Origin: Fodinibacter sp963707895
Lineage (GTDB): Bacteria > Actinomycetota > Actinomycetes > Actinomycetales > Dermatophilaceae
Assembly (NCBI GenBank): GCA_963707895.1
Contig: CAVPRS010000011.1
Coordinates: 186,001 to 250,000, forward strand
Length of the DNA stretch: 64,000 nt
Direction: 5' to 3'
Positions 56,500 through 64,000 of this stretch are shown here, piece by piece. Position 1 is the first letter of the stretch. Every line of letters starts with the position of its first letter. The notes under the pieces are model-generated. The model ran no database searches. It was not told the origin of the DNA and worked only from the letters and a program-made list of their open reading frames with translations. A program made the position numbers and the translations under genes.

Positions 56500-57209
56500 G
56501 GCTCCCGGATCGTGTAGCCGACGCCGCGCACGGTGTGGATCAGCTTGGGGTCGCCGGCGTCGACCTTCTTGCGCAGCGTCGACACGAACGACTCGATGAT
56601 CGCGCTCTCACCCGAGAAGTCGTACTGCCACACGTGGTCGAGGATCTGCGCCCGGGTGACGACCCGGCCGACGTTGACAAGGAGGCAGCGCAGGAGGGTG
56701 AACTCCGTTGCGGTGAGGTGCACCTCGTGGTCGCCTCGCCACACCCGGTGCTGGTCCTCGTCGAGCACCAGGTCGTGCACCTGGTGGCGTCCGCTGGGGG
56801 CCGGGGCGCTGCCGCGCCGCCTGAGTGCGACGTGCACCCGGGCCACGAGCTCCTCGAGCGCGAACGGCTTCACGATGTAGTCGTCCCCACCCGCGGTGAG
56901 GCCGCGCACCCGGTCGGCCGTGTCGGCGCGCGCGGTGAGGAAGAGCACCGGGGCGTCGACCCCCTTGGCCCGCAGGCGGCGCAGCACCTCGAAGCCGTCG
57001 AGGTCTGGCAGCATCACGTCGAGCACCACGACGTCGGGGTAGGCCGGCGTGCAGGCCGCCAGCGCCTCCTCGCCCGTCGCTGCGGTCGCGGCGTCGAGGT
57101 CGGCGAGGCGCAGGGCGGACGACACCAGGTAGGAGATGTTCTCCTCGTCGTCGACGACGAGCACCGTCGGGCGCTGGGCGGGGTGCAGCGCTGGAGGTGC
57201 CACCGGCAT
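56496..57209 (-). CDS. OmpR-family response regulator
   Basis: A 237-residue regulator. The receiver domain has DDEEN and the phospho-acceptor Asp64 (VVLDVMLPD), with the Lys in YIVKPFALEE. A winged-helix Trans_reg_C domain follows (HLTATEFTLLRCLLVNVGRVVTRAQILDHVW, HTVRGVGYTI). It is translated together with the histidine kinase (stop and start overlap). No DNA target site is clear. Confidence 0.93.
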   Translation of the reverse strand: MPVAPPALHPAQRPTVLVVDDEENISYLVSSALRLADLDAATAATGEEALAACTPAYPDVVVLDVMLPDLDGFEVLRRLRAKGVDAPVLFLTARADTADRVRGLTAGGDDYIVKPFALEELVARVHVALRRRGSAPAPSGRHQVHDLVLDEDQHRVWRGDHEVHLTATEFTLLRCLLVNVGRVVTRAQILDHVWQYDFSGESAIIESFVSTLRKKVDAGDPKLIHTVRGVGYTIREP

Positions 57210-57280
57210 CCGGTCTGCTCATGCCCGCCTCGCGGCCCGGCTGCTCGTCATGACGGCCACGCTGCCAGAGCGGCGCGCTC

Positions 57281-57403
57281 CTGTCTGGAGGAAACCTCGA
57301 GACTTCCTGTGGATCCGTCCGCGCCACACCGGCCCACCTCGGCCGTCGCCCCGTCGCCAGGTGAGGGCACCGATCTGCAGCAGATCGCGAGGTTTCCCCA
57401 CAG
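57281..57403. repeat. Inverted repeat between the response-regulator and secreted-protein genes
   Basis: CTGT..GGAGGAAACCTCG (57281-57299) and CGAGGTTTCCCCACAG (57388-57403) form the outer arms: GGAAACCTCG (57290-57299) matches CGAGGTTTCC (57388-57397) perfectly, and CTGT/ACAG close the ends. Inner sequences are partly complementary (TGTGGATC / GATCTGCA). Span 123 bp, within the 280-bp divergent gap. It may combine regulatory sites for the adjacent two-component system or be a repeat element. Confidence 0.5.
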
Positions 57404-57489
57404 CGGCCACCAGCCGGCATCCCGAGGGTGGTCACGTCACCTCCCGAACCGGCGCCCGCCGGACGTCGCCCCGAGCCAAGGAGCACCCC

Positions 57490-58045
57490 ATGACCCGCCT
57501 GCGCACCACCCTGATCGCCGTCGGAGCCGGCACCGCCCTCGTCGCCGCCGGGGCCGTCGTCGCGTCGAACGCCCTGGCGACCCCGGCCCCCGTCGCCGCC
57601 GTTGAGCAGCTCGGCGTCGACGTCACCCCGGTGAGCACCGCTGCCGACACGACCCACCGACGGCGCAGCGGCGCGCACCGCCGCTCGGGGTTGGTGGAAG
57701 AAGCTGACCGACGAGCAGCGCACCTGCCTCCAGGGCGCCGCGATCAACCGTCCCGTCGGCCCACTCGACGACGCCGAGCGGGCGGCCCTGCGCGCCAAGG
57801 TCGAGGCCGCCGCGAAGAAGTGCGAGGTCACCCTGCCGTTCGCCAAGGCCCGCGCCTTCTGGAACGGGCTCACCGACGAGCAGCGCCAGTGCCTCGAGGA
57901 CGCCGCCGTGACCCGCCCGTGGGGGCCGCTCACCAAGGAGCAGCGTCAGCAGGTGCGCGGCGAGCTCAGGGCGGCGGCCCAGAAGTGCGGCGTCACCGTG
58001 CCGGCCAAGGGGGCCGGCGCCACCAACACCAGCCCCACCGGGTGA
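57490..58045 (+). pseudogene. Secreted protein with two about 50-residue repeats, frameshifted as sequenced
   Basis: I do not recognise the family. The start MTRLRTTLIAVGAGTALVAAGAVVASNALA is a typical Sec signal peptide. After a one-base shift near 57690 the mature part reads as two homologous repeats: WWKKLTDEQRTCLQGAAINRPVGPL...KKCEVTLP and FWNGLTDEQRQCLEDAAVTRPWGPL...QKCGVTVP. Each repeat has the conserved pattern W..LTDEQR.CL..AA..RP.GPL and two cysteines, likely one disulphide each. The ATG at 57490 has AAGGAG upstream. Its neighbour is a two-component system in divergent orientation. The reading frame ends at TGA 58043-58045, 10 bp before a strong hairpin. Confidence 0.65.
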
Positions 58046-58054
58046 CCAGCGCTC

Positions 58055-58115
58055 GTCGAGAGTAGGCAACACGCCGCCGGGGAGCACCCCAGGCGGCGTG
58101 TTCCCTACTCTCGAC
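58055..58115. terminator. Bidirectional terminator between the secreted-protein and MFS genes
   Basis: 24-bp arms at 58055-58078 and 58092-58115 (right arm GGCGGCGTGTTCCCTACTCTCGAC without its last four bases shown) pair with a single mismatch across a 13-nt loop. The right arm contains the MFS stop codon and its last codons, so the hairpin is partly coding. Length and symmetry fit a strong intrinsic terminator for both convergent genes. Confidence 0.8.
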
Positions 58116-59343
58116 CGGCGGGCACGCGGAGCAGCAGGTCGAGCCGGGCCATCGCCACCGCGCCGGCGGCCGGCCCGATCGCCAGCAGGAGCACCGCGGC
58201 CCGCCATCCCACGAGGTCGACGACCCAGGGCACGGCGTTGATCGTCACCACGGTGAGCAGGAACCCGATCGCCGTCTGCGTCGTGAGGGCCGTGCCCACG
58301 TAGCGCGGGTCGACGACGTCGGCGACGCAGCTCGAGAACAGTCCCGAGTCGGCGATCACCGACACACCCCACACGAGCAAAACCGGCGCGACGACCCACG
58401 GCGAGAGCCCGAACACCAGGGCCGCCAGCACGCAGCACGTGGCGCTCACCCGCATCGCCCACCCGGCCACCCGGGCTCGGCCCAGGCGGTCACCCAGCCG
58501 CCCCGCGCCGAGACAGCCCACCACGCCGGCCACCCCGATCACCGTGAAGGCGGTCAGCCCCACCACGGTGCGTCCCGGAACGACCCCCGAGGATGCCGTG
58601 AGGCTGGCCGCCACGTAGGCCGGCACCCAGGTCCACATCGCGTACAGCTCCCACATGTGGCCGAAGTAGCCGAGGTTGGCCAGGAGCGGTCCCCGGTCGC
58701 GGAACAGCGACAGCACGAACCGCGGCGCGAGCGGCGGTGCCGGCCGGGCCAGCGGGCCGGCTCGCACGAACCAGAGGGCCACGCCGGCTCCCACGACGGC
58801 CGAGACCGAGGCCGTCGCCAGCACGCCACGCCACGGGAGCGAGGCGAAGCTCGACACCAGCTGCGGCATCGCGCTGCCGAGGGTCAGCGCCGCGATGAGC
58901 ACCCCGAGGGCGAAACCGCGGCCGCGGTCGAACCACGACGTCATCAGCTTCATCCCCACCGGGTAGACCCCCGCCAGCGCGACCCCGGTGACGAAGCGGA
59001 GGGTGACGGCCCACGGCATCCCGTCGACGGCCAGCGCGATCAGCCCCGTCGCCGCGGCGGCGACCAGCGCCGAAGCGGCCACGACCCGGTGCGCCGGGAA
59101 CCGGTCGGCGAGGTTGACCGCGGCCGACGACACCGCTCCGGTGACGAACCCGAGCTGCACCGCGACGGTGAGCAGCGTGGCCTGGAACGAGGAGATCTCC
59201 CAGTCACGGCGCAGGGCCGGCACGACGGCCGAGGCCGAGAACCAGCACGCCAGCACGAGCACCTGCACCAGCGCGATGAGCGCGAGCTGCCGCCCGGCGG
59301 TCGACCGGGGCAGCGCGTCGCCGACGGTGGCGGCCGCACTCAC
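58105..59343 (-). CDS. MFS transporter
   Basis: A 412-residue protein with about twelve hydrophobic segments. The inter-helix motif DRFPAHRVV (loop 2-3, following the G-D-R pattern) and the repeat in GRLGDRLGRARVAGW (loop 8-9) mark the family. The family is generic MFS with resemblance to CynX/NimT-type carriers; the substrate is unknown. The stop TAG lies in the bidirectional hairpin at 58055-58115. Confidence 0.8.
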   Translation of the reverse strand: MSAAATVGDALPRSTAGRQLALIALVQVLVLACWFSASAVVPALRRDWEISSFQATLLTVAVQLGFVTGAVSSAAVNLADRFPAHRVVAASALVAAAATGLIALAVDGMPWAVTLRFVTGVALAGVYPVGMKLMTSWFDRGRGFALGVLIAALTLGSAMPQLVSSFASLPWRGVLATASVSAVVGAGVALWFVRAGPLARPAPPLAPRFVLSLFRDRGPLLANLGYFGHMWELYAMWTWVPAYVAASLTASSGVVPGRTVVGLTAFTVIGVAGVVGCLGAGRLGDRLGRARVAGWAMRVSATCCVLAALVFGLSPWVVAPVLLVWGVSVIADSGLFSSCVADVVDPRYVGTALTTQTAIGFLLTVVTINAVPWVVDLVGWRAAVLLLAIGPAAGAVAMARLDLLLRVPAGRE

Positions 59344-59358
59344 CCTCCGGCCCCCACG

Positions 59359-60591
59359 TCAGGTCCCGGCGACCGAACCCCGGGCCACGAGGGCCGTGTC
59401 GCGCTCCTCGACGATCGTCGAGCAGGCGTCGAGGAAGCGCTGCATGCTGGCCCCCGGTGTGGTGTCGCCGAAGTAGCGGGACACCAGCGCGGCGTGGGCG
59501 TCGTCGAGGTGGAGCACCGCGGCATCCAGGATCTCGGGTGCCCGCCCCGCGTCGGCGGCGTCGAGGAGCGGCAGCTCGCGGACGAGCCCCGACTCGGGCA
59601 GCTGCGCGCGCGGCTCGGCGGGTCGGGTGACGATGAGTGGTTTGCCCGTGGCCAGCCAGTCGTAGGCGACGGCGGAGATGTCCATCACGGCGACGTCCGA
59701 GGCGGCGAGCTGCCAGCCGAACCCGCCCTCGAGGTCGACGACGTGACCCGCCGTGGGGTCGGCGGTGTTGGCGTCGCGCAGGACCTTCACGATCTCGGCG
59801 TGGGCCGCGGCCGCGTGGCGCATCGAGATGCCGGTGCGCGGGTGCGGCCGGTAGACGACCCGGTGGCGACCCGTCGCGACGAGCGCGCGCACCATCGTCG
59901 GGCCGTGGGAGGCCACCGACGAGTAGCGCATCGATGCCCGGTCGCCCTCCCAGGTGGGGGCGAACAGCACGACGGTGCGGTCGTCGTCGGGAAGGGTCGG
60001 GCCGGGGAAGTCGACGTCGACCTGCGGGCGGCCGACCTCGATGAGCGAGGACTCGTCGAAGTCGATGAGCTTGCGCAGGATGCGTTCTCGCGCAGCCGTT
60101 CCCGCGATGAGGACCCGGTCGTAGGCCTTGAGCTGGTTGCTCGACATGTAGTCCTTGTCGGACTCGCCGTGGCAGATGAACACGTGCGAGGGGTCGGCGA
60201 AGCGCATCGCCGAGAAGTTGGCCTTGTTCTGGTTGACGTAGAGCACGGCCCGGATCGGCTGCCGCACGATGAACGCCTCGAGCGAGTCGACGTTGGGCGC
60301 GTGGTGCACGGGCACGGGCGAACGACGCAACAGCTCACGGGTGGACTCCCAGTTGCGCGACAGCACCGTCACGTGGTGCCGCTCGTGCAGCCGGCGCAGC
60401 GGCTCGAACCACTGGTCGATCTGGTAGAGGTTCTCGGGCCCGTCGGTGAAGTAGACGGCCACCTCGACGGTGCCGTCGGGTACGGGCGGGCGGCGGGACA
60501 GGGCCGCTCGCACCGTGCGTCGGGCCGACAGCGTCCGCGCACCCTGGGTCAGGATGCCGCGCACCTTGGCGACGTCGTCGGCAAGACCCAT
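59359..60591 (-). CDS. CDP-glycerol:glycerophosphate glycerophosphotransferase-like protein
   Basis: A 410-residue cytosolic protein with the two-lobed GT-B-like fold of TagF/TagB enzymes. ICHGESDKD near residue 145, RPQVDVDFPG, VVLFAPTWEGDRASMRYSS (the family's LYAPTWR-like motif), VVYRPHPRTG and VAVMDISAVAYDWLATGKPLIV (the D.S....D.L..GKP motif) are all present. In Gram-positives such enzymes add polyol phosphate to teichoic or related polymers. The start ATG shares a base with the aminotransferase stop (TGATG). That it is translationally coupled to an aminotransferase is unusual. Confidence 0.82.
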   Translation of the reverse strand: MGLADDVAKVRGILTQGARTLSARRTVRAALSRRPPVPDGTVEVAVYFTDGPENLYQIDQWFEPLRRLHERHHVTVLSRNWESTRELLRRSPVPVHHAPNVDSLEAFIVRQPIRAVLYVNQNKANFSAMRFADPSHVFICHGESDKDYMSSNQLKAYDRVLIAGTAARERILRKLIDFDESSLIEVGRPQVDVDFPGPTLPDDDRTVVLFAPTWEGDRASMRYSSVASHGPTMVRALVATGRHRVVYRPHPRTGISMRHAAAAHAEIVKVLRDANTADPTAGHVVDLEGGFGWQLAASDVAVMDISAVAYDWLATGKPLIVTRPAEPRAQLPESGLVRELPLLDAADAGRAPEILDAAVLHLDDAHAALVSRYFGDTTPGASMQRFLDACSTIVEERDTALVARGSVAGT

Positions 60592-61964
60592 CAGCGCGTG
60601 AACCGGTCGGCGACCTCGAGCGCACGGTCCAGCAGGTCCAGGCCCTCCGCCATCTCGTCGGCGGTCGTCGTGCACGGCGGCACGACGTGCGTGCGGTTGA
60701 AGTGCACGAAGGGCCACAGGCCCTCGGCCTTGCAGGCGGCGGCGAACTCGTTCATCGGCCCGGCGGCGGCGCCCCCGGCGTTGTAGGGCACCAGCGGCTC
60801 GCGGGTCTCGCGGTCGCGCACGAGCTCGAGCGCCCAGAAGAAGCCGAGCCCCCGCACCTCGCCGACGCTCGGGTGCTTCTCGGCGATCTCGGCCAGCCTC
60901 GGCGCGATGACGGTGTCGCTCACCTTGCGCACGTTCTCGAGGATGCCCTCCTCCTGGAAGATCGAGATGGAGGCGACGGCCGACGCGCAGGCCAGGGGGT
61001 GGCCCGAGTAGGTGAGGCCACCCGGGAAGGCCCGTTCGGCGAAGGTGTCGGCGATGGCGTCGGAGATGACCACGCCGCCGAGCGGCACGTAGCCGGAGTT
61101 GACGCCCTTGGCGAAGCAGATCAGGTCGGGGACGACGCCCCAGTGGTCGACGGCGAACCACTCGCCGCACCGGCCGAAGCCGGCCATGACCTCGTCGGCG
61201 ATCCAGACGATGCCGTGCTCGTCGCAGATCTCGCGGACGCCGGCGAGGTAGCCGTCCGGGGGCACGAGGATGCCGTTGGTGCCCACCACGGTCTCGAGCA
61301 TGACGGCCGCGATGGTCGAGGGGCCCTCGACCATGATCGTGTCGCGCAGGTGCTGCAGGGCGCGCTCGCACTCCTGCTCCTCGGTGCTCGCGTGGAAGGC
61401 GGAGCGGTAGGGGTAGGGCCCCCAGAAGTGCACGATGCCGCTCATGCCGGGCTCGCTCGCCCAGCGCCGCGGGTCACCGGTGGCCGTGATCGCCCCGGCC
61501 GTCGCACCGTGGTAGCTGCGGTAGGTCGTGAGCACCTTGTGGCGGCCGGTGTGCAGGCGCGCCATCCGCATGGCGTTCTCGGTGGCCTCGGCGCCCCCGT
61601 TGGTGAAGAAGACCCGGTTGAGCGTGCCCGGTGCGAGGCCGGCGATGAGCCGCGCCGCCTCGGAGCGGGACTCGTCGGCGAAGCTCGGCGCGATGGTGCA
61701 CTGCCGGGCCGCCGCTTCCTGGATCGCCGCGACCAGCTTGGGGTGCTGGTAGCCGATGTTGACGTTGACCAGCTGGCTGGAGAAGTCGAGGTAGCGCTTG
61801 CCCTCGAAGTCCCAGAAGTGGCTGCCCGACGCGCCGGCGATCGGCATCGGGTTGATCAGCGCCTGGGCCGACCACGAGTGGAAGACGTGGGCGCGGTCGT
61901 CACGCGCGACCCGGGCGCCGCGCTCCGGGTCGGCGGAGATCTGCGGCTCGGGGAAGGTGCTCAT
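60591..61964 (-). CDS. Class III (aspartate aminotransferase family) PLP aminotransferase
   Basis: A 457-residue class III aminotransferase. VFFTNGGAEATENAMRMAR, YHGATAGA, ADEVMAGFGRCGEWFA and the PLP Lys in FAKGVNSGYVPLG are clear. The close relatives use omega-amino acids or taurine with pyruvate. It is followed by the glycerophosphotransferase-like gene and preceded by an aminobutyraldehyde-type dehydrogenase, so polyamine or omega-amino acid breakdown is plausible. Confidence 0.9.
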   Translation of the reverse strand: MSTFPEPQISADPERGARVARDDRAHVFHSWSAQALINPMPIAGASGSHFWDFEGKRYLDFSSQLVNVNIGYQHPKLVAAIQEAAARQCTIAPSFADESRSEAARLIAGLAPGTLNRVFFTNGGAEATENAMRMARLHTGRHKVLTTYRSYHGATAGAITATGDPRRWASEPGMSGIVHFWGPYPYRSAFHASTEEQECERALQHLRDTIMVEGPSTIAAVMLETVVGTNGILVPPDGYLAGVREICDEHGIVWIADEVMAGFGRCGEWFAVDHWGVVPDLICFAKGVNSGYVPLGGVVISDAIADTFAERAFPGGLTYSGHPLACASAVASISIFQEEGILENVRKVSDTVIAPRLAEIAEKHPSVGEVRGLGFFWALELVRDRETREPLVPYNAGGAAAGPMNEFAAACKAEGLWPFVHFNRTHVVPPCTTTADEMAEGLDLLDRALEVADRFTR

Positions 61965-61994
61965 CGCGGGCCTTTCGTGCTCTGGGGTCGGGGC

Positions 61995-63473
61995 TCAGCC
62001 GGGCAGGGTGAAGATCGTGCGGTGCCACGGCTTGTGGGCCACGGCGGTGTTGTCGTGCATGACGTGCTTGACGTTGGTGTACTCGTCGAACGAGTAGGCC
62101 GACATGTCCTTGCCGAAGCCGCTGTGCTTGTAGCCGCCGTGCGGCATCTCGCTGATGATCGGGATGTGGTCGTTGACCCACACGCAGCCGGCGCTGATCT
62201 CGCGGGTGGCGCGGCCGGCGCGGTAGGTGTCGCGCGTCCACGCGGAGGCGGCGAGGCCGAACTGGGTGTCGTTGGCCAGCCGGATGGCCTCGTCGTCGTC
62301 GTCGAAGGGCACGACCACGAGCACGGGACCGAACACCTCGTCGCGCCAGATCTCGCAGTCCAGCGGCACGTCGGTGACGAGGGTCGGCTCGTAGTAGCAG
62401 CCGCGGGCCAGGTCGCCGGTGGGCGTCTGGCCGCCGGTGACGACCTTGGCGTAGCCACGGGCCCGCTCGACCATGCCGGCCACCTTGGCCTGGTGGGCCA
62501 GGGAGCTGAGCGGGCCGAGGTCGGTGGCCTCGTCGCCGGTGGGGCCGAGGTGCACGGCGGCCATCAGGTCGGCGACGCCCTGCACGAAGGCGTCGTGCAC
62601 CGAACGGTGCACGATGGCGCGAGTGGCCGCCGTGCAGTCCTGGCCGGCGTTGATCAGGGACGCCGCAACCGCGCCGTGGACGGCGGCCTCGAGGTCGGCG
62701 TCGTCGAAGACCACGAACGGCGCCTTGCCGCCGAGCTCGAGGTGCACCCGCTTGCCGGTGGCCGAGGCGGTGGCCATGACCTGGCGACCGACGCTGGTCG
62801 AGCCGGTGAACGAGGTCATCGCGACGTCGGGGTGGCCGACCAGGTGGTGGCCCGCGACCGGCCCGGTGCCGGTGACGACGTTGACGACGCCGGCGGGGGC
62901 GCCGGCCTCGGTGAAGGCCTCGGCGAAGACCAGGCTGGTCAGCGGGGTGATCTCGGCGGGCTTGAGCACGATGGTGTTGCCGGCGGCGATGGCGGGCAGC
63001 ACCTTCCACGCCGCCATCTGCAGCGGGTAGTTCCACGGCGCGATCGACCCGACGACGCCGATCGGCTCACGCCTGATCGACGACGTGTGGTCGCCGGAGT
63101 ACTCGCCGCTGGCCATGCCGTCGAGGCGGCGGGCTGCGGCACCGAAGAACGCGGTGTTGTCGACCGTGCCGGGCACGTCGAACTCGCGGGCCAGGCGGAT
63201 CGGCTTGCCGGCCTGCCGGCTCTCGAGCTGCGCGAGCTCCTCGGCGCGCTCGTCGAGCAGGGCGGCCGCCCTGAGCAGCACGGTCGAGCGCTCGACGGGG
63301 GTGGCGCGGCTCCACTCCTGGAAGGCGACACCCGCGGCAGCCACCGCGGCGTCGACGTCGTCGTGGCCTGCGAGGGTGACCGTCTCGAGGGTCTCGTTGG
63401 TGCTCGGGTCGAGCACGTCGAACGTGTCGCCCGTGCCGGCGTCGCGTCGCTGCCCGCCGATGTACTGGTGCAT
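61995..63473 (-). CDS. Gamma-aminobutyraldehyde-type dehydrogenase (ALDH family)
   Basis: A 492-residue aldehyde dehydrogenase. PWNYPLQMAAWKVLPAIAAGNTIVLKPAE, FTGSTSVGRQVM, the Glu in HLELGGKAPFVVFDDAD, and the catalytic Cys in NAGQDCTAATR are all in place. The profile resembles the aminobutyraldehyde (PatD-like) group, which oxidises 4-aminobutanal to GABA during putrescine use. ATG 63471-63473 is used; TATGCT on the minus strand is 7 nt upstream, so the mRNA may be leaderless. The open frame extends another 12 nt upstream without support. Confidence 0.9.
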   Translation of the reverse strand: MHQYIGGQRRDAGTGDTFDVLDPSTNETLETVTLAGHDDVDAAVAAAGVAFQEWSRATPVERSTVLLRAAALLDERAEELAQLESRQAGKPIRLAREFDVPGTVDNTAFFGAAARRLDGMASGEYSGDHTSSIRREPIGVVGSIAPWNYPLQMAAWKVLPAIAAGNTIVLKPAEITPLTSLVFAEAFTEAGAPAGVVNVVTGTGPVAGHHLVGHPDVAMTSFTGSTSVGRQVMATASATGKRVHLELGGKAPFVVFDDADLEAAVHGAVAASLINAGQDCTAATRAIVHRSVHDAFVQGVADLMAAVHLGPTGDEATDLGPLSSLAHQAKVAGMVERARGYAKVVTGGQTPTGDLARGCYYEPTLVTDVPLDCEIWRDEVFGPVLVVVPFDDDDEAIRLANDTQFGLAASAWTRDTYRAGRATREISAGCVWVNDHIPIISEMPHGGYKHSGFGKDMSAYSFDEYTNVKHVMHDNTAVAHKPWHRTIFTLPG

Positions 63474-63480
63474 GAGCGCG

Positions 63481-63486
63481 AGCATA
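63481..63486 (-). promoter_or_regulatory. Putative -10 box of the aldehyde dehydrogenase gene
   Basis: TATGCT on the minus strand, 7 nt before the ATG. One of the group of close-spaced -10 hexamers. Confidence 0.45.
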
Positions 63487-63640
63487 CGGGGCGGCGCCGG
63501 GTTCCGGAAAGTGCAGTCCGGGGCACGATGAGGTGCGGAATCCGTAGGAGGCGTGCGTCCGACATCCGGTATCGGTCGCCGAAAGCGCCCCAGGGCGGCG
63601 GATCGGGCGTGCCGCGCGAGGCAACCGCCGCGGAGCAGCG

Positions 63641-63678
63641 GACGGGACGCCCACCACAGGTGTGGTCGACGCCCCGTC
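63641..63678 (-). terminator. Terminator hairpin of the HU gene
   Basis: GACGGGACGCCCACCACA (63641-63658) pairs with TGTGGTCGACGCCCCGTC (63661-63678) with three mismatches and a 2-nt loop, 23 nt past the HU stop on the minus strand. Confidence 0.6.
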
Positions 63679-63700
63679 GGCGTGCTGCTGGTGCTCGGCG

Positions 63701-63976
63701 TCAGCCGTTGACCGCGCGCTTGAGCTGCGCGGCGGCCTTGAAGCCGACCGAGGTCGACGCCGCGATGGCGATCTCCTCGCCGGTCTGCGGGTTGCGGCCG
63801 GTGCGGGCCGCACGGTCGCGGGTCTCGAACGTGCCGAAACCGGCGAGACGGACGTCCTCACCCTTGGCCAGCTGCTCGGCGATGACGTCGAGCGCCGCGC
63901 CGAGGATCTCCTCGGCGGCGGTGGCGGAGACGTCGGCGCGCTGCGCGACGACCTGGGCGATGTCCTTCTTGGTCAT
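63701..63976 (-). CDS. hup: HU-family DNA-binding protein
   Basis: A 91-residue HU/IHF protein. MTKKDIAQVVAQRADVSATAAEEIL begins it; the DNA-binding arm is RLAGFGTFETRDRAARTGRNPQTGEEI (with the Pro-containing tip RNPQTG), ending VGFKAAAQLKRAVNG. The C-terminal Lys/Ala-rich tail of mycobacterial HupB is absent, so this is the short form. GGGAG precedes the ATG. It is monocistronic with a terminator at 63641-63678. The gap 63474-63700 is otherwise empty. Confidence 0.95.
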   Translation of the reverse strand: MTKKDIAQVVAQRADVSATAAEEILGAALDVIAEQLAKGEDVRLAGFGTFETRDRAARTGRNPQTGEEIAIAASTSVGFKAAAQLKRAVNG

Positions 63977-64000
63977 GTCACTCCCTTGGTGCTGTGGATC

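Overview
The window is a 64 kb piece of a very GC-rich chromosome with short intergenic gaps, many GTG starts and 4-bp GTGA/ATGA gene overlaps. It looks like an actinobacterium, probably a Micrococcales member near Intrasporangiaceae. That placement is an inference from gene content (heterodimeric C50-type lycopene cyclase genes, F420-type oxidoreductase, ECF42 sigma/YCII pair, single HU) and base composition; no rRNA or phylogenetic marker is present. I saw no tRNA, rRNA, CRISPR array, insertion sequence or prophage, and no gene-free stretch longer than about 280 bp.

Layout. 1-4.6 kb: truncated glycerol-3-phosphate dehydrogenase, a peptidoglycan-binding lipoprotein, an ECF42-type sigma factor overlapping a YCII/DGPF gene, and an SDR. 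4.7-7.6 kb: a lutABC L-lactate oxidation operon in which lutB carries three and lutC one apparent 1-nt insertion. 7.8-10.8 kb: VOC protein and a TetR regulator fused in frame to a DUF429 protein, divergent from an MDR oxidoreductase across two near-identical operators. 11-15.8 kb: FdhF/YdeP-type molybdopterin oxidoreductase convergent with a pxpABC 5-oxoprolinase operon. 16-20.1 kb: cold-shock protein, two flavin split-barrel proteins, SRPBCC protein and a frameshifted membrane protein. 20.2-28.5 kb: a carotenoid operon (crtE, crtI, a crtB-idi fusion, crtYc, crtYd, methyltransferase, crtU) convergent with a Rieske protein; by analogy with Brevibacterium and Streptomyces griseus it should make an aromatic carotenoid of the isorenieratene type. 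28.7-36.3 kb: SpoIIE-type phosphatase, lipoprotein, DUF2237, PPOX protein, truncated globin, PhnB-like protein, WS/DGAT, lipase, MT0933-type helical protein. 36.3-40.5 kb: fumC, TauD-type dioxygenase behind an AT-rich palindromic promoter, beta-carbonic anhydrase, YbdK-type carboxylate-amine ligase.

40.5-51.6 kb is the most distinctive accessory block. An acyl-CoA dehydrogenase diverges from a flavin monooxygenase, followed by a lipoprotein binding protein, ABC ATPase, permease, acetoacetyl-CoA-synthetase-like ligase, TetR, SDR and APH-like kinase. The last six genes from the ATPase onward are nearly all translationally coupled. It reads as an import-oxidise-activate-degrade catabolon for an unknown compound.

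51.6-64 kb: SNF2/SWIM helicase, a two-component system beside a secreted two-repeat protein, MFS transporter, a coupled aminotransferase/CDP-glycerol-phosphotransferase-like pair, aminobutyraldehyde-type dehydrogenase and HU.

Seven genes or gene positions show single-base frameshifts, mostly an extra G, in otherwise well-conserved reading frames. This pattern suggests sequencing error at least as strongly as gene decay. Recurrent features include nested palindromes of about 70-120 bp in several intergenic gaps and a group of promoters whose -10 box lies 6-7 nt upstream of the start codon, as expected for leaderless mRNAs.
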